Shown: piece after piece, positions 12,777-23,311 of the stretch
Numbering within the stretch: the first letter of the stretch is position 1
Layout of the letters: every line of letters begins with the position of its first letter
Assembly: GCA_026120185.1 (NCBI GenBank)
Contig: JANUWF010003375.1
Span: 4,344,736-4,408,735 of the forward strand
DNA length: 64,000 bases
Source: Voacanga thouarsii
Taxonomy: Eukaryota > Streptophyta > Magnoliopsida > Gentianales > Apocynaceae
Direction of reading: 5' to 3'
Program-made: the position numbers and the translations under genes
The notes under the pieces: generated by a model
What the model was told of the DNA's origin: nothing
Database searches by the model: none
Seen by the model: only the letters and a program-made list of their open reading frames with translations

Positions 12777-14385
12777 GTTGGTCCTTCAACTTGTTGATAA
12801 CATACGCCAAATATCCTTGACATACTTGTTTGAGATGCAACACCCCTCATTATCATGCATTCATAAGTATATAGTGATAGCCTCAAGTGCATGGATTTCT
12901 CTTCACACACCATATTGGCCCCCTTTACAATCATCGCTCATCATTTTTTTTTTCTTTACTTTTGCCTTTTTGCCTTCGGGTTAGCCTCAAAAGAGTGCAC
13001 CGAATACACTTGCTACTTCTCCCCATATGAACCTCCTTTTCAGCAAAAGGTCTTCAACGATCATAAATAAGAGCATTTTTTCTTTTTTTCAACTCAATTT
13101 TTTTCAACTAATTTTTTTTTTCTCTCGCATTCCTTATTCAAAACTCAAAGTTAAGCAAATTCTACATCCATAATACAAGAATTAATCAACAGCTCTTCCC
13201 ATATTTCATTATATCATCTATATTCAAACTCAAAGAATAAAATAAAACTCAAATACCAAATATAACCAAGGTTAACTTAAATTCTCAAGACTTAGCAAAA
13301 TCTAACTTAATACACATGTTTACCTTTTTAATAAAATCATACCATACTAAATGACAAATCCATATCCAAAGTTAAAAAGGAAATCATATCTTTATTATAA
13401 ACAAATAAACTCAATTTAGCTCCAAATTTTCAAATTTTCAAATTTTCAAAGAAATTAAATTTTCTCCAAGATGATTTTTCCAAGATTCTATGATGGCAAA
13501 ATGGTTGTCTAAATTTCAAATTCCAAAGTAACTCAACAACAAGAAAACATCAAGTTAATTGCTAAAAACTTGGACCAAGAATATCACCAAACCATTCCCC
13601 TACACTTAAACTGGGCATTGTCTTCAATGGCCAAAAATAAACACAATAATGCATCTCCAATGGGACCAAAATTGAAAAGGGGTAGAAAGTTTAAGTAATA
13701 CTCCCCAAGTGTAGATTAGCTCCAACATATGAGAAGTTCATTCTTCAAGAAGTTGGAAGAATTATTCCAGTGAACTTCAACCTACAAATAGATAGATGAA
13801 CACACAAGTAAAAGTATAAAGATAAAAGCTCAATAAAAATCAAAGGAAAAGAAGAATAGAAAGTCAAAACCTTTAGGTCCCCCTCGAAGTAGAGTCCTCA
13901 TTGTCTCCAAATTGTCCAATAGCACTACCAAAGAGACTACCACGACCTCCAAATAGATCACAAGGTCCTCCTTGTTGCAACCAAATACACTTTGAAATTG
14001 GTTCTTTGTCCAAACTTGTGCTGCTCACAAAAAACAAACAAATAGAATATCCAACGGAGATATCAAAAGTACAATGTCAACCACTCTTCAATCATTATAG
14101 CAAAATATCACAATGAGGTTCTATTGTCCAAGATGTCCAGATTTGCAAAAATGCAGAAAAAAAATACATATCTTATCTTTAGAAGCAATCACAAGACTTA
14201 GAATCCATTCTATGCATTTTTGTCCCACCAAATAAACTCAACAATTATTTGTCCATGTCTAATAAATTTTCCCTCAAAAACACATATGCACAATGCCAAG
14301 AAATTCAAGAGGATAAAATCGAGAGAGTTTTACAGCACTATGTTCCGCAACATGTGAGCTCTAAAAAATAATTTTTAATGCATGG
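12777..14385 (-). other. Minus-strand Athila 3' noncoding remnant
   Basis: Read on the minus strand, this parallels the plus-strand Athila spacer: a GACAATGCCCAG motif near 13613-13628 matches GATAATGTCTAG at 4000, and GGGGCCAATATGG near 12868-12880 matches 4518-4660. It abuts the end of the plus-strand Athila LTR, so the two elements are joined head to head here. On the minus strand near 13890-13990 a short frame rich in Gly, Phe and Ser ends at a stop. It could be the C-terminus of a lost ORF, but I cannot assign it. The pol region of this element is absent. The part from 14140 to 14385 is assigned only by position. Confidence 0.6.
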
Positions 14386-14690
14386 GATCACTAATGTGAA
14401 GAAGAAGAAGAAGGGGAAAACAAAGATGAAGGGAAGGAATAAAAGTACTAGAGGAATAGGAAAAAAAATAAAAGAACAAAGAAAAATAGAAGAACAAGAC
14501 AAATAAGAGAAACAAACAAGAAAAAAAAAAGGAAATAAGAAGAAAAAGACAAAATAAGAAAATATTTGGGAAGAAAAGAAAAAGGGTAAAGGAACAAACG
14601 AAAAAGGACAAAAAGATTTTTTTTTTTTTGTTTTTTTTTCTTAAACAAGAATTGGGGCCTGGATAGTCCGGGACCGGCGCCAACTAGGCC
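14386..14690 (-). other. Leader of a copia element next to its LTR (probable)
   Basis: On the minus strand this follows the primer site of the LTR at 14703-16402, so it is expected to be the 5' internal leader of that element. On the plus strand it is an almost pure purine tract (about 14400-14620). A minus-strand ORF across it (14375-14683) is a low-complexity Phe/Leu run and is not supported as a gene. Where copia DNA ends and Athila DNA begins is not sharp. Confidence 0.4.
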
Positions 14691-14702
14691 CTTTGATACC
14701 AC
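14691..14702 (-). promoter_or_regulatory. Primer-binding site, initiator tRNA-Met type
   Basis: The minus strand reads GTGGTATCAAAG directly after the LTR end, close to the TGGTATCAGAGC complementary to initiator tRNA-Met. It shows that internal 5' sequence of the element lies to the left. Confidence 0.65.
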
Positions 14703-16402
14703 TATTGGGTATCTCTAACGCATATCGTATATAGCGCAGCGAAAAATAAAACAAGATACCATCCCAGGATCCACATATGTGTGGAAAACAAGACATAAAG
14801 ATAACAAAGGTAACAGTTTTGTACCTTTCTTTGATTGTCTGAAGAACAAAATTTCTTCTTCAAGTCGAGACGCGATCCAACAGTCCTCTTGATCAAACTC
14901 CACGAGAGTTAAACGTCCTACCACTATAATCATAGTGTATGATTATCTCTAACAGTAATCCACATAGAGGATATACTCAAGCACAAAGTTTTCTATGCTA
15001 GCAGAAAATCTAAGTGGCGGCTAGGGTTACTTGTTTTTTAGAAAAATAATGTGATAGAGAGAGAAGAGAAGAAGTCGTTTGTTGCCTAGGGTTTTCGTAA
15101 ATCCAACCTCTGCGAGGGTTTCGAGTATGTCATACATATAAACCGAAAACCCCTACTAAAATTGAGAATTCTAATCCTATTATAATTTCCTAATTGTAAT
15201 TGGAAATATCAAGTTCTCACAATTACAATTTGGACTACAAATTATTACTAATTATAATTTGGCCACAACAACTTCTCTTTCTCGCAATTAACCCCACTAT
15301 ATTATCAAATAACATCCGAGTATATAATCCTCTATTGTGTGTGACCTATTAGGTTTTCCGGTCAATTGGTAGTGAATATGAATTAATCCAAACGTCTTTG
15401 AGATTAATAATCCTTAATTAATTAGAATTAATTCTAATCAGGATTGGCTTATTAATTCATCAATTAATAAACCCATATTTCCAAATCATGAGCGGTATCT
15501 AGCAACACATCATGACTACCCAACAGTCCAGGAAGTCAAGTGGCTTGACATGAACCCTTTAATAACAAACTACAGTCCTTTCACCATACAATATCTCATT
15601 CGGTTTGGAGTACGAAATCAGTGCCAATTCCCTCTAGAATATATATTAATTCTGGCCTGAATAGAATAGTACTTGTACTAGGAACCCACTACTCTAGATG
15701 TGTATCAATTGGAACTATTTTCAATACACAATCGCCTTGACCAAGGACTTCTCGAGTAGTAATTCCTACAAATGGCCGTGATATATTCACCCCTACTATT
15801 AGGAGTGGTGAATCCTTTATTGACCCTCTCAACTATTTTCATTTACCTCACAATATACCAAATATCTAACCCATAGGCGGCCCTCGATCGAGCTCCAAAG
15901 ATTGGAATCAAAATACAATGCTCAACAAACAAAGTACCTTAGAGATCTCAAGTCTAAGGATACTTACATGTTTGCTATGTTGAGATTATATCACTGGCAC
16001 TAAATAGTTATCCACGTAATTATCTCAAAGCTAGATCATCCAATGAACTTGTTCCATTAACAAGCATCCATGTGTTAACTTTGAGTATCTCAATACTTAC
16101 GGATATGAGAACCACCGCTTGATCAAATCAGAAAGTCTAACACATGCTAGTCTTAACACATTAATGATGTCCTGTCTCATTAATACTATGACTAGCGACT
16201 ATTTAAGTACTAACACTATACAGTGTAATAGGAATCTCATATCATGATCTCCTTAACATAGTGTTGTACTAGGGACTTTATTGAACAGTTATATTACTTA
16301 AAAGTAAACAAAAGAAACTGTAAGACAAAAAATGCCTTTTATTAAAATAAAATATATCATATACAATGTACAAGTGATTGCCTCTAGGGCACAACACTAA
16401 CA
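14703..16402 (-). mobile_element. Ty1/copia LTR flanked by internal DNA on both sides
   Basis: Read on the minus strand, this 1700-bp LTR starts TGTTAGTGTTGTGCCC and ends GATACCCAATA (last TG changed to TA in the plus reading). It is the same family as 26131-27846, 43028-44853 and 48071-49802. Unlike those it has no target duplication: a primer site adjoins its 3' end and a purine tract plus pol end adjoin its 5' end. It is therefore not a simple solo LTR but the middle of a tandem or recombined arrangement. Confidence 0.85.
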
Positions 16403-16536
16403 AACTCCAACTTGCACTAGAGCCAATCATTCGTGTATCTAATACCGAATGACTCAATATGACAATCATGTTTCTTTTGGCATAGTGCTTTTGTAAATGG
16501 GTCAGCTATGTTCTCATCTGTGGGAACTCTCTCTAT
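16403..16536 (-). pseudogene. Copia pol C-terminal fragment (end of RNase H)
   Basis: The minus strand encodes the tail of a copia polyprotein: an ERVPTDENIADPFTKAL motif, a short His/Asp-containing segment, and a stop just before the LTR. A GCAAGTTGGAGTT purine-rich stretch between the stop and the LTR is the expected polypurine tract. Everything upstream of this motif is missing. At 16537 the sequence passes into the Athila primer site, so the pol fragment is about 40 codons long. Confidence 0.8.
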
Positions 16537-16540
16537 CCTC

Positions 16541-16553
16541 GGTAACGGCGCCA
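16541..16553 (-). promoter_or_regulatory. Athila primer-binding site, tRNA-Asp type
   Basis: The minus strand reads TGGCGCCGTTACC six bases after the LTR end at 16560. Athila-type elements use a TGGCGCCGTTGCC site complementary to tRNA-Asp, so this identifies the adjacent LTR as the 5' LTR of a minus-strand Athila element. Confidence 0.8.
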
Positions 16554-16559
16554 AAAACT

Positions 16560-18012
16560 TGATGCGTATTTATTTGGGTATAAAAATGATATAAAAATAA
16601 GCACATTCCCAATCAATTTTAAATTAAAACGTTAATCCCAAATTACACATATGAGTAAGCGTACTTATCGTTAAGCATAGTATAGGGTTTAAACGAGTAT
16701 CGATCCTCAAGGAATAAGTATGCATTAATCACTTTTTTTTTCATTGTTTAGCCGACTCAATAAAGTGAAAAAGAAATAAAAAGAAAAAATAAAATAAAAT
16801 AAAAGCAAATAAAAGAATATATACATGTCAATGATGGAGAATTATGTAACTCAACCCATTGTTTTGACAAACATGACCTTAAAGTACCTAATCATTATCA
16901 TAACTAATTATTCTCTTGGCATCATGAAGGATTAATATAGATTCACTTATTTTCCAGTCCATGAAATCACTACATTCCTATCTCAACTAATCCACCCAAA
17001 AAATGCATTAAACGCAATCTTTGATTAAATTTTCATATCCTGGCAAATTTAAAACATGAAATTAACCAATGAATTCGTTCATGGCAGACATCAATTAACC
17101 TTTAATTACCTTGTTCTTAGCAATTAATCCCTTTTCTAAGAAAGTTAATAGACAACAAATATGAAATTAATAAATTGAGACCACCATCAACCCCTTTTCC
17201 AAGCAAGCTGATGGAAAGAAACAACCAACAAATCTCGTAATATGCATAAGTAATTAACTACCAAGAATAACAATCAATTAATCAAAAGATCAAATAACTC
17301 TAAAAATCATAAATACCTAAAATAATGTCGAATTTCAATAAAATAATTAATACATTATTGTTCAAGAAAAAGAAAACAAAGTAAAAGAAAACACTCATAG
17401 ACAAGCCTCATTTTTCTTCCTTTGTAGGCCCTCTTGTACAATCCTCCTTGAGCTACTTATCTCGAGAAAATATTGGTGATGCACTCTAAAATAACTTTAA
17501 GTTTCTACATTGTGCACCCCCTTTTCCTAGGGAAATTGGCCTTTATTTATAGGCTTACAAAGTTCCTAAAAGAATCCTAAATAAAGAAGAAGTAATTACC
17601 AAAAAATCTAAAACCAAAAAGGAGTTGTAATTAAAATTTCTAATTAAAAGCTAAATAAAACCAAAATGTCCACCGCCTTTGATCGTGCAATTGGAAATCA
17701 ATTTGGATTGGACTTTGTCATTTTGTGCTGAAGATTGCCATTCTTGTTGATTTAGACGGAATTCGGCTTCTAATTTGAGCCATCATCGAGCCATGAACTT
17801 GCTGAAATCCTTTTCTCTCTTGCGCGCCACACAGCCAACCAAATTTCCTTTTCTTCTCTTGCTATTACTGACTGAAGCAGCTTCTTCTTGCTGTCGGCTT
17901 CTCTGAGCCACAACTCGAGCCACCAAATTTATGTTGCCTTTTTATGCTGTTGCATCGGCTCAATTGAGCCACAAATCACTACTGATTATGCCGTCGATTT
18001 CAATTTCCCTTT
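16560..18012 (-). mobile_element. Minus-strand Athila 5' LTR, 3' portion
   Basis: Minus-strand LTR ending ACGCATCA next to its primer site. The first 450 bp parallel the plus copy at 12313-12776 in inverse orientation. The rest is interrupted at 18012 by the gypsy element 18013-22869 and resumes after it. Confidence 0.8.
17544..17551 (-). promoter_or_regulatory. Athila LTR TATA box (minus strand)
   Basis: The minus strand reads CCTATAAATAAAGG. The related LTR at 59461 has TATAAATA at 59899-59906 in the same relative place, which supports a promoter element. Confidence 0.5.
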
Positions 18013-18901
18013 TGATGAGACTTCGCTTCATCATGAAGTTCAAGATAAAGGAAGGGGAGGTGTGACCATGTAAAGACAAGGGCCGGCGACGAAGATGGAT
18101 GAAACTAGACCAAAAAGGAGGCCTCCAGAGGATAGCCGGCGTTGGCTCCAAGCAGCCAAACCGGTGCCAGCTCCATTCTGTCCACAATGGCTGTGTTTGG
18201 GCAATTCAACTGCCGAAGACAGAACACAGCCGGCGCCGGTTGTGATGTCCAAACTGGCGCTGGCTGCACTATGGGCACCCGCCGACAGCCCCGCTTTTTA
18301 ATGTTTTTCTCCGACTTTCTTCATTTTTAATTGCTTGTAAAGACTTATTATGACCCAAAAACTATAATAGAACATCAGGGTTTACTTAGCTAGGGTTATG
18401 ATAGTATAAATAGAACTTAGTCATTTGAAAATAAAAACACACAACATTTTGAAATCAGATTGAGAGAGAATCTTAAGAGGCCAAGCCTCCTTGTTCATCT
18501 TGTTCAAGACCAAGCTTAAGGATTAGTCCTCCTTTTGTAAGAGTCTATAAATCTTTTGGATAATCCAATGTTGTTTTCTTTGAATGGGTCTTAGTTGCTT
18601 TGTTCTTCTAAGGTTTGTTTGAAATTCAATATTTGGGTGCCTATTTTCTCTATTCTACATGTTCTTGCTTGCCTTTGTTGCTTCAAGGATGTTGGGGTGA
18701 GAATCTAGTAGAACTTTCTATTCATCTTCAGGGTCTTTGAGGCTTTGTTCTTCAAGGGTTTGAAGGGTGTGTAGATAATTAGGTTACTTTCTCCTTTTGT
18801 CACAAGAAAAGTCTCTGTTTTGGTCCCCTTTGATTGAGCTGAACACATAGCCACCAAAACACCACAACACTAAGAAAAAGCCACCACAAAAAGTCATATA
18901 A
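18013..18901 (+). mobile_element. 5' LTR of a 4.86-kb gypsy element
   Basis: The element runs from TGATGAGACT here to ATATCA at 22869 and is flanked by a perfect 5-bp duplication, CCTTT (18008-18012 and 22870-22874), inside the Athila LTR. The second LTR is 22005-22869. A second purine-rich tract followed by TGTGACC at 18061 resembles an LTR start, but the duplication and the matching upstream 48 bp place the true boundary at 18013. The LTR contains CGGCGCCGG-like words (18133-18260) and a TATA box at 18405. Confidence 0.9.
18405..18412 (+). promoter_or_regulatory. LTR TATA box (TATAAATA)
   Basis: Present in both LTRs of this element (also 22372-22379) and in the related LTR at 56556-56563. 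Confidence 0.6.
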
Positions 18902-18908
18902 AAGAGTT

Positions 18909-18920
18909 TGGTATCAGAGC
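18909..18920 (+). promoter_or_regulatory. Primer-binding site, initiator tRNA-Met
   Basis: TGGTATCAGAGC, an exact match to the usual initiator tRNA-Met complement, seven bases after the LTR end. Confidence 0.9.
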
Positions 18921-19818
18921 AAGGAAAAGTTTGATTCCCATCAAAGCTTGAAAACAAGAAAAGGAGCCCCACAAAGTGAAGAAAAAAAAAAAAAAAACAA
19001 GGCAAATCCCGTAACTGAAAAAATATTCTTCAAAAAGGTTATTGAATGTTTATTATATCTTGAATTTTCTGTTGGGAAATTACTCATTGATGTTGTTATA
19101 ATCCTTGGGAACAAATTTGTCTTGTGTTTGTGGTGAAACTTGGCTTGAATATGGTTGAAATTCTGATTGCTCTTGAGTGACGAATTGCAGCCAAGGTGTT
19201 TGATAAATGTTCCATGAGAGTATTTTTGGCTATACTTGGGAACTTTGATTCTTGATTTTTATTCCTAGGGTTTTTATGAATTGTTATATCACTCTAATAT
19301 TGAATTCCATGATCATGGAACTCAATTTCTCTAGTACACACTATTGACCATCTTGTTCTTCATCATCCTAGTTTTAGTTGTTCTTGTCTCTTTGTTTTTG
19401 ATAATTCTTGTTTGTTTCTTGCTTAGAATTGTTTCTTGTGCACTTAGTTCTTGTTCTTGAGTTGATTGAATCCACATTTTCTTGAATTCTTGACCTAAAA
19501 CATAATTGTTTGAGGTGCCCAACAAGTGTTTGTTGAAATTCCCCTAAGACCCCCAAATTGGAAAATTCTCTTGATTTGTGTGACTCACTTAGCTGGACTA
19601 AATCTTTAGTTATTGGGGAGAATTGGGATCGAACAAGAAGGCTTGAGTGTTGAGAAAAAGGTAAGAGGGTGAGCTTATCATTAAAAGAGCCTAAGAGAGT
19701 AAACATAAGGGTGGAGTGATCAACCTTAAGAGCCAACACGCAAGGAAGTGCAGTGAGGATTGATTTTTCTTTCTAATCTCTTGTTTTGCAGGTATAGACA
19801 AGTAAATACTCTACCACC
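18921..19818 (+). other. Untranslated leader of the gypsy element
   Basis: About 0.9 kb between primer site and gag start. No ORF is supported; the minus-strand ORFs at 19331-19739 are shadows. A poly-A tract lies at about 18980-18996. Confidence 0.6.
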
Positions 19819-22212
19819 ATGGCCCATGAACAAGGGATCTCTAGGCCTAACGCAAGTGGGCCTAGTATACCTCAAGAAAAACCCATTGATGCTAGGGTTT
19901 TGCGTGAAGACTTGCAAGCTATGATGTGGACTATGTGAAGTGGATTCCAAAACATGAAAGTGGAGTTGATAAATCATCTTGGACAATCTTCTACCGTTGC
20001 ACAAAGGAGAGGCCAAGAATGATTTGAAGCACCTAGCCCTAGAATGAGGGATAGTGATGCCCATACTCATCCATTACATGCCCAACAAGAGGAAGAGTGG
20101 GATGAACACTCTATTGGGGGTTTTCAACAAGCTCCTACAAGAGGAGAAAGACATAGCTTGAGAGGAGGAGGAAGAAGGGGCCAAGAAAGGAATGGTGGGG
20201 ACAACCCAAGAGGGCTAGAAAAATAGTTTAAGGGAGTTGAAGAATGGTATGAAGGGAAGCACATTGCAGCCTTTGAGGAACAACATAGAGGAAGGGTCCA
20301 TAGAGGAGGTAGGAGAGAAGAAAATAATGAGGAGAGGGAGCATGAGTGCAGAAGTTGTCCAAGTTTGCTACAACAACTAAATGGGAAGGAAGAGTCATAA
20401 GGAAAAAAGGAAGAATCCCAAGCTTGTATAAGCATAGTACAAAAAGGGAGTAGTGGAGGATTAACTTGTGAGATTTGTTGTAGTACAAGGCACACAATGT
20501 TTGACTGTCCAAATAAATAGGCATATGAAAGATTTTATGGGGTGCACATTTGTAAAGGGGAGAGTCAAATTAAGAAGCAAAAAGCTAGACTTGAGGCCAA
20601 AGTGGCCAAGAAAAATGTTGTAGATGTTTAGGACCCAAGAAGGACAAGAAGTGAAGAAATAATTGAGAGGGTTGAGCAAAATGAATTACGTGGCTTTGAA
20701 AAGGAGGAGAAGCTAGAAAGGGAAGCCAAAGACCAAGAAATGCTCAATCAAAATGAAGAAGTAGTGCATGAAATAGTTAAGGAAAATGTTGATGAGCTTG
20801 ATGAGGAGCTTAGTAATGATGAAAAAGAAAACGTAGATCCATTGAGTTCAACAAATAGGGTGACTAAGGAATATTATAACATTTTATTCTTTTTAGAGGA
20901 TGATTCAAACCCATTAGAAATGTTAGAGGAGAATGTGCAAGAAGAAGTTGAGCAAAAGAGTATGGAATTTGTTGAAGAACCAAAGAATTCAAAATTTGAG
21001 ATAAAGAATGAACAAATACGTGCTATAGATGAAGGTACCCAAAGTGCTTCAAGTATTCATGAAGTGAAAGAAAGCTCGCATCCACAAGAGGAGAGAAAGA
21101 GAAGTTGGCTAGAGGTGGTGCAAAAGCCAATGAAATTGAGTGAGACTAGTAAGAATGAAGAATCCAGTTCAACTTCACAAAATGACATCAAATCTAGTGG
21201 AGGATATAGAGTGGGTAGAAGAGATGGGAATACACTTGAGAAATGCTCTCTTAGTTTGGAGAGGATTACATTCCTTGGGTATGATGTGAGTGCCAAAGGG
21301 ATTGAGGTTGAAGAAGGACAAGTGAAAGTCGTCCAAGATTAGCCAACCCCTACCACCATTATCCAAGTCCCTAGTGAGGTGAACAAAGATCAAAGAATTA
21401 TGAAGGAGCAAGAAAAGAAGAAGGGAGAGCAGGATGTTAATCCAAAACAAGAAATTGAGAGGAGAGAAAAAGGGAGGTAAGAAAAAGAGTTTGGTATGAG
21501 TGAGCAAGGTCAAGAGAGAGGAGGTAAGTGAATAGTGAATTTCTTTGAAAAAGAAAGTGAGGTCATAGAGGCTAAAGAAGCTAAGGATTCGGATATTCTT
21601 CTTTTATGCAATTGTTATTATATTTCTACTAATGATTTCTCATTGTTTTTGCCTAATACCATTGCAGCTATGCCTTAAGTATTTGAAGTTGTTGTTCCAA
21701 AAGAAGAGGTCAACCGAACACTTACCCAACTCTTGCGGGCCATAATTAAGGAAAACTTGACCAAATGGGAGGAATGCTGGCCACAATTTGAGTTTGTTTG
21801 CAAAAAGGCTTTTCACTCTACCACTCTTCATTCCCCTTTTGAAATTGTGAATGGTTTTAGTCCCTTACCTCCTTTTGAATTGATTCCCTTGCCGATAGGT
21901 GAACAGATGATCCTTGATAGAGCTAAGAAGGTGGCAGTGGTGAAGGCACTCCATGAAGAAGAAGGCAAAGATTTGGAGACGAATCCTTTTCAAGGAGGGG
22001 GATATGATGAGACTCTGCTTCATCATGAAGTTCAAGATAAAGGAGGGGGAGGTGTAACCATGCAAAGACAAGGGCCGGCGACGAAGATGGACGAAACTAG
22101 ACTAAAAAGGGGGCCTTTAGAGGACAGACGGCGCCGCCTCTATTCTGTCCATAATGGCTGTGTTCGGGCAATTCAACCGCCGAAGACAGAACACAGCCAG
22201 CGCCGGCTGTGA
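19819..22212 (+). pseudogene. gypsy gag-pol remnant with large internal deletion
   Basis: The start ATG at 19819 sits in a strong context (ACCACCATGG). Gag has an early stop at about 19936 and further stops. A CX2CX4HX4C zinc knuckle (20467-20508) is intact. A Glu/Lys-rich stretch follows (20740-21342, the longest open frame in the window at 200 codons) and runs straight into an RT motif reading FLGYDVSAKGIEVEE. After about 300 bp the frame passes into the C-terminal part of the integrase core (21677-21960: HSTTLHSPFEIVNGF and PPFELIPLP). Protease, most of RT, RNase H and the N-terminal integrase are absent. The last frame continues into the 3' LTR and stops at 22212. The integrase wording suggests a Reina- or Tekay-like gypsy lineage, but no chromodomain is visible. 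Confidence 0.85.
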
Positions 22213-22869
22213 TGTCCAAATCGGCACCGGCTACACTCTGGGCACCTGCTGACAGCCCCGCTTTTTAATGCTTTTCTCCGGCTTTCTTTATTTTTAATTA
22301 CTTGTAAAGACTTATTATGACCCAAAAACTGTAATAGAACATCACGGTTTACTTAGCTAGGGTTATGATAGTATAAATAGAACCTTAGTCATTTGAAAAC
22401 AAAAATACACAACATTTTGAAATCAGATTGAGAGAGAATCTTGAGAGGCCAAGCCTCCTTGTTCATCTTGTTCAAGACCAAACTTAAGGGTTAGTCTTCC
22501 TTTTGTAAGAGTCTATAAATCTTTTGGATAATTAAATGTTGTTTTCTTTGAATAGGTCTTAGTTTCTTTGTTCTTCTAAGGTTTGTTTGAAATTCAATAT
22601 TTGGGTGCCTATTTTCTCTATTCTACATGTTCTTGCTTGCCTTTGTTGCTTCAAGGATGTTGGGGTAAGAATCTAGTAGAACTTTTTATTCATCTTGAGG
22701 GTCTTTGAGGCTTTGTTCTTCAAGGGTTTGAAGGGTGTGTAGATAGTTAGGTTACTTTCTCCTTTTGTCACAAGAAAAGTCCCTGTTTTGGTTCCCTTTG
22801 ATTGAACTGAACACATAGCTACCAAAAGACCACAACACCAAGAAAAAGCCACCACAAAAAGTCATATCA
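22005..22869 (+). mobile_element. 3' LTR of the 4.86-kb gypsy element
   Basis: It is preceded by a purine tract, AAGGAGGGGGA (about 21992-22002), and starts TGATGAGACT. It matches 18013-18901 almost throughout and ends CATATCA, followed by the CCTTT duplication. The pol frame reads into the LTR, so coding and LTR overlap. Confidence 0.9.
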
Positions 22870-22874
22870 CCTTT

Positions 22875-23311
22875 TGTCTTTTTTCTCAGCCCCTTTTGTT
22901 GACTTCTCCTTTGGCCTTGGCCCCACCAAAATCCATTCTTTTTCCTTTTTTTTGTTTGAAGCTTCCATTTCCTTTGGTGAGCCGTGACTGAGCCCCACCA
23001 TGCCAACTACTTCTTTTTCCTTTCCAATCTCAATTTCAATTGCTTCCTCTATTCCTTCAATTTCTCTACGCTTTTCTCTGTTCTTTCCAATATAAGACCG
23101 GCGCTGGCTCCCCTTCCTGGGCTGGTGCTGGTCTTGTGCTGGAAAATTATACAATTAGTTCTAAATTTCACCTATTTTTGCATAAAATTACAAAAAGTAT
23201 TTTTATAAGGGAAATATCAAATAGGAAGGAATATGACTAGTTATTGTATAAAAAGTGTCTTAATTTAGCCTTAAATAACTCAGAAAAATATGACTAATTT
23301 AGGCCCTATCA
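22875..23311 (-). mobile_element. Minus-strand Athila 5' LTR, 5' portion
   Basis: It ends GGCCCTATCA, the inverse of the Athila LTR start TGATAGGGGC at 5105 and 59461. It contains the word CGGCGCTGGCTCC near 23099. Together with 16560-18012 it makes one LTR split by the gypsy element. Confidence 0.8.

Noticed and set aside
14375..14702. Phe/Leu-rich ORFs resembling membrane proteins
   Set aside because: They are low-complexity translations of a purine/pyrimidine tract in a copia leader.
18061..18070. LTR start at TGTGACC after a purine tract
   Set aside because: The CCTTT target duplication and the matched upstream 48 bp place the real LTR start at 18013.
18909..18920. Possible tRNA gene pieces at TGGTATCAGAGC sites
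   Set aside because: They are primer-binding sites next to LTR ends. No cloverleaf or full tRNA is present.
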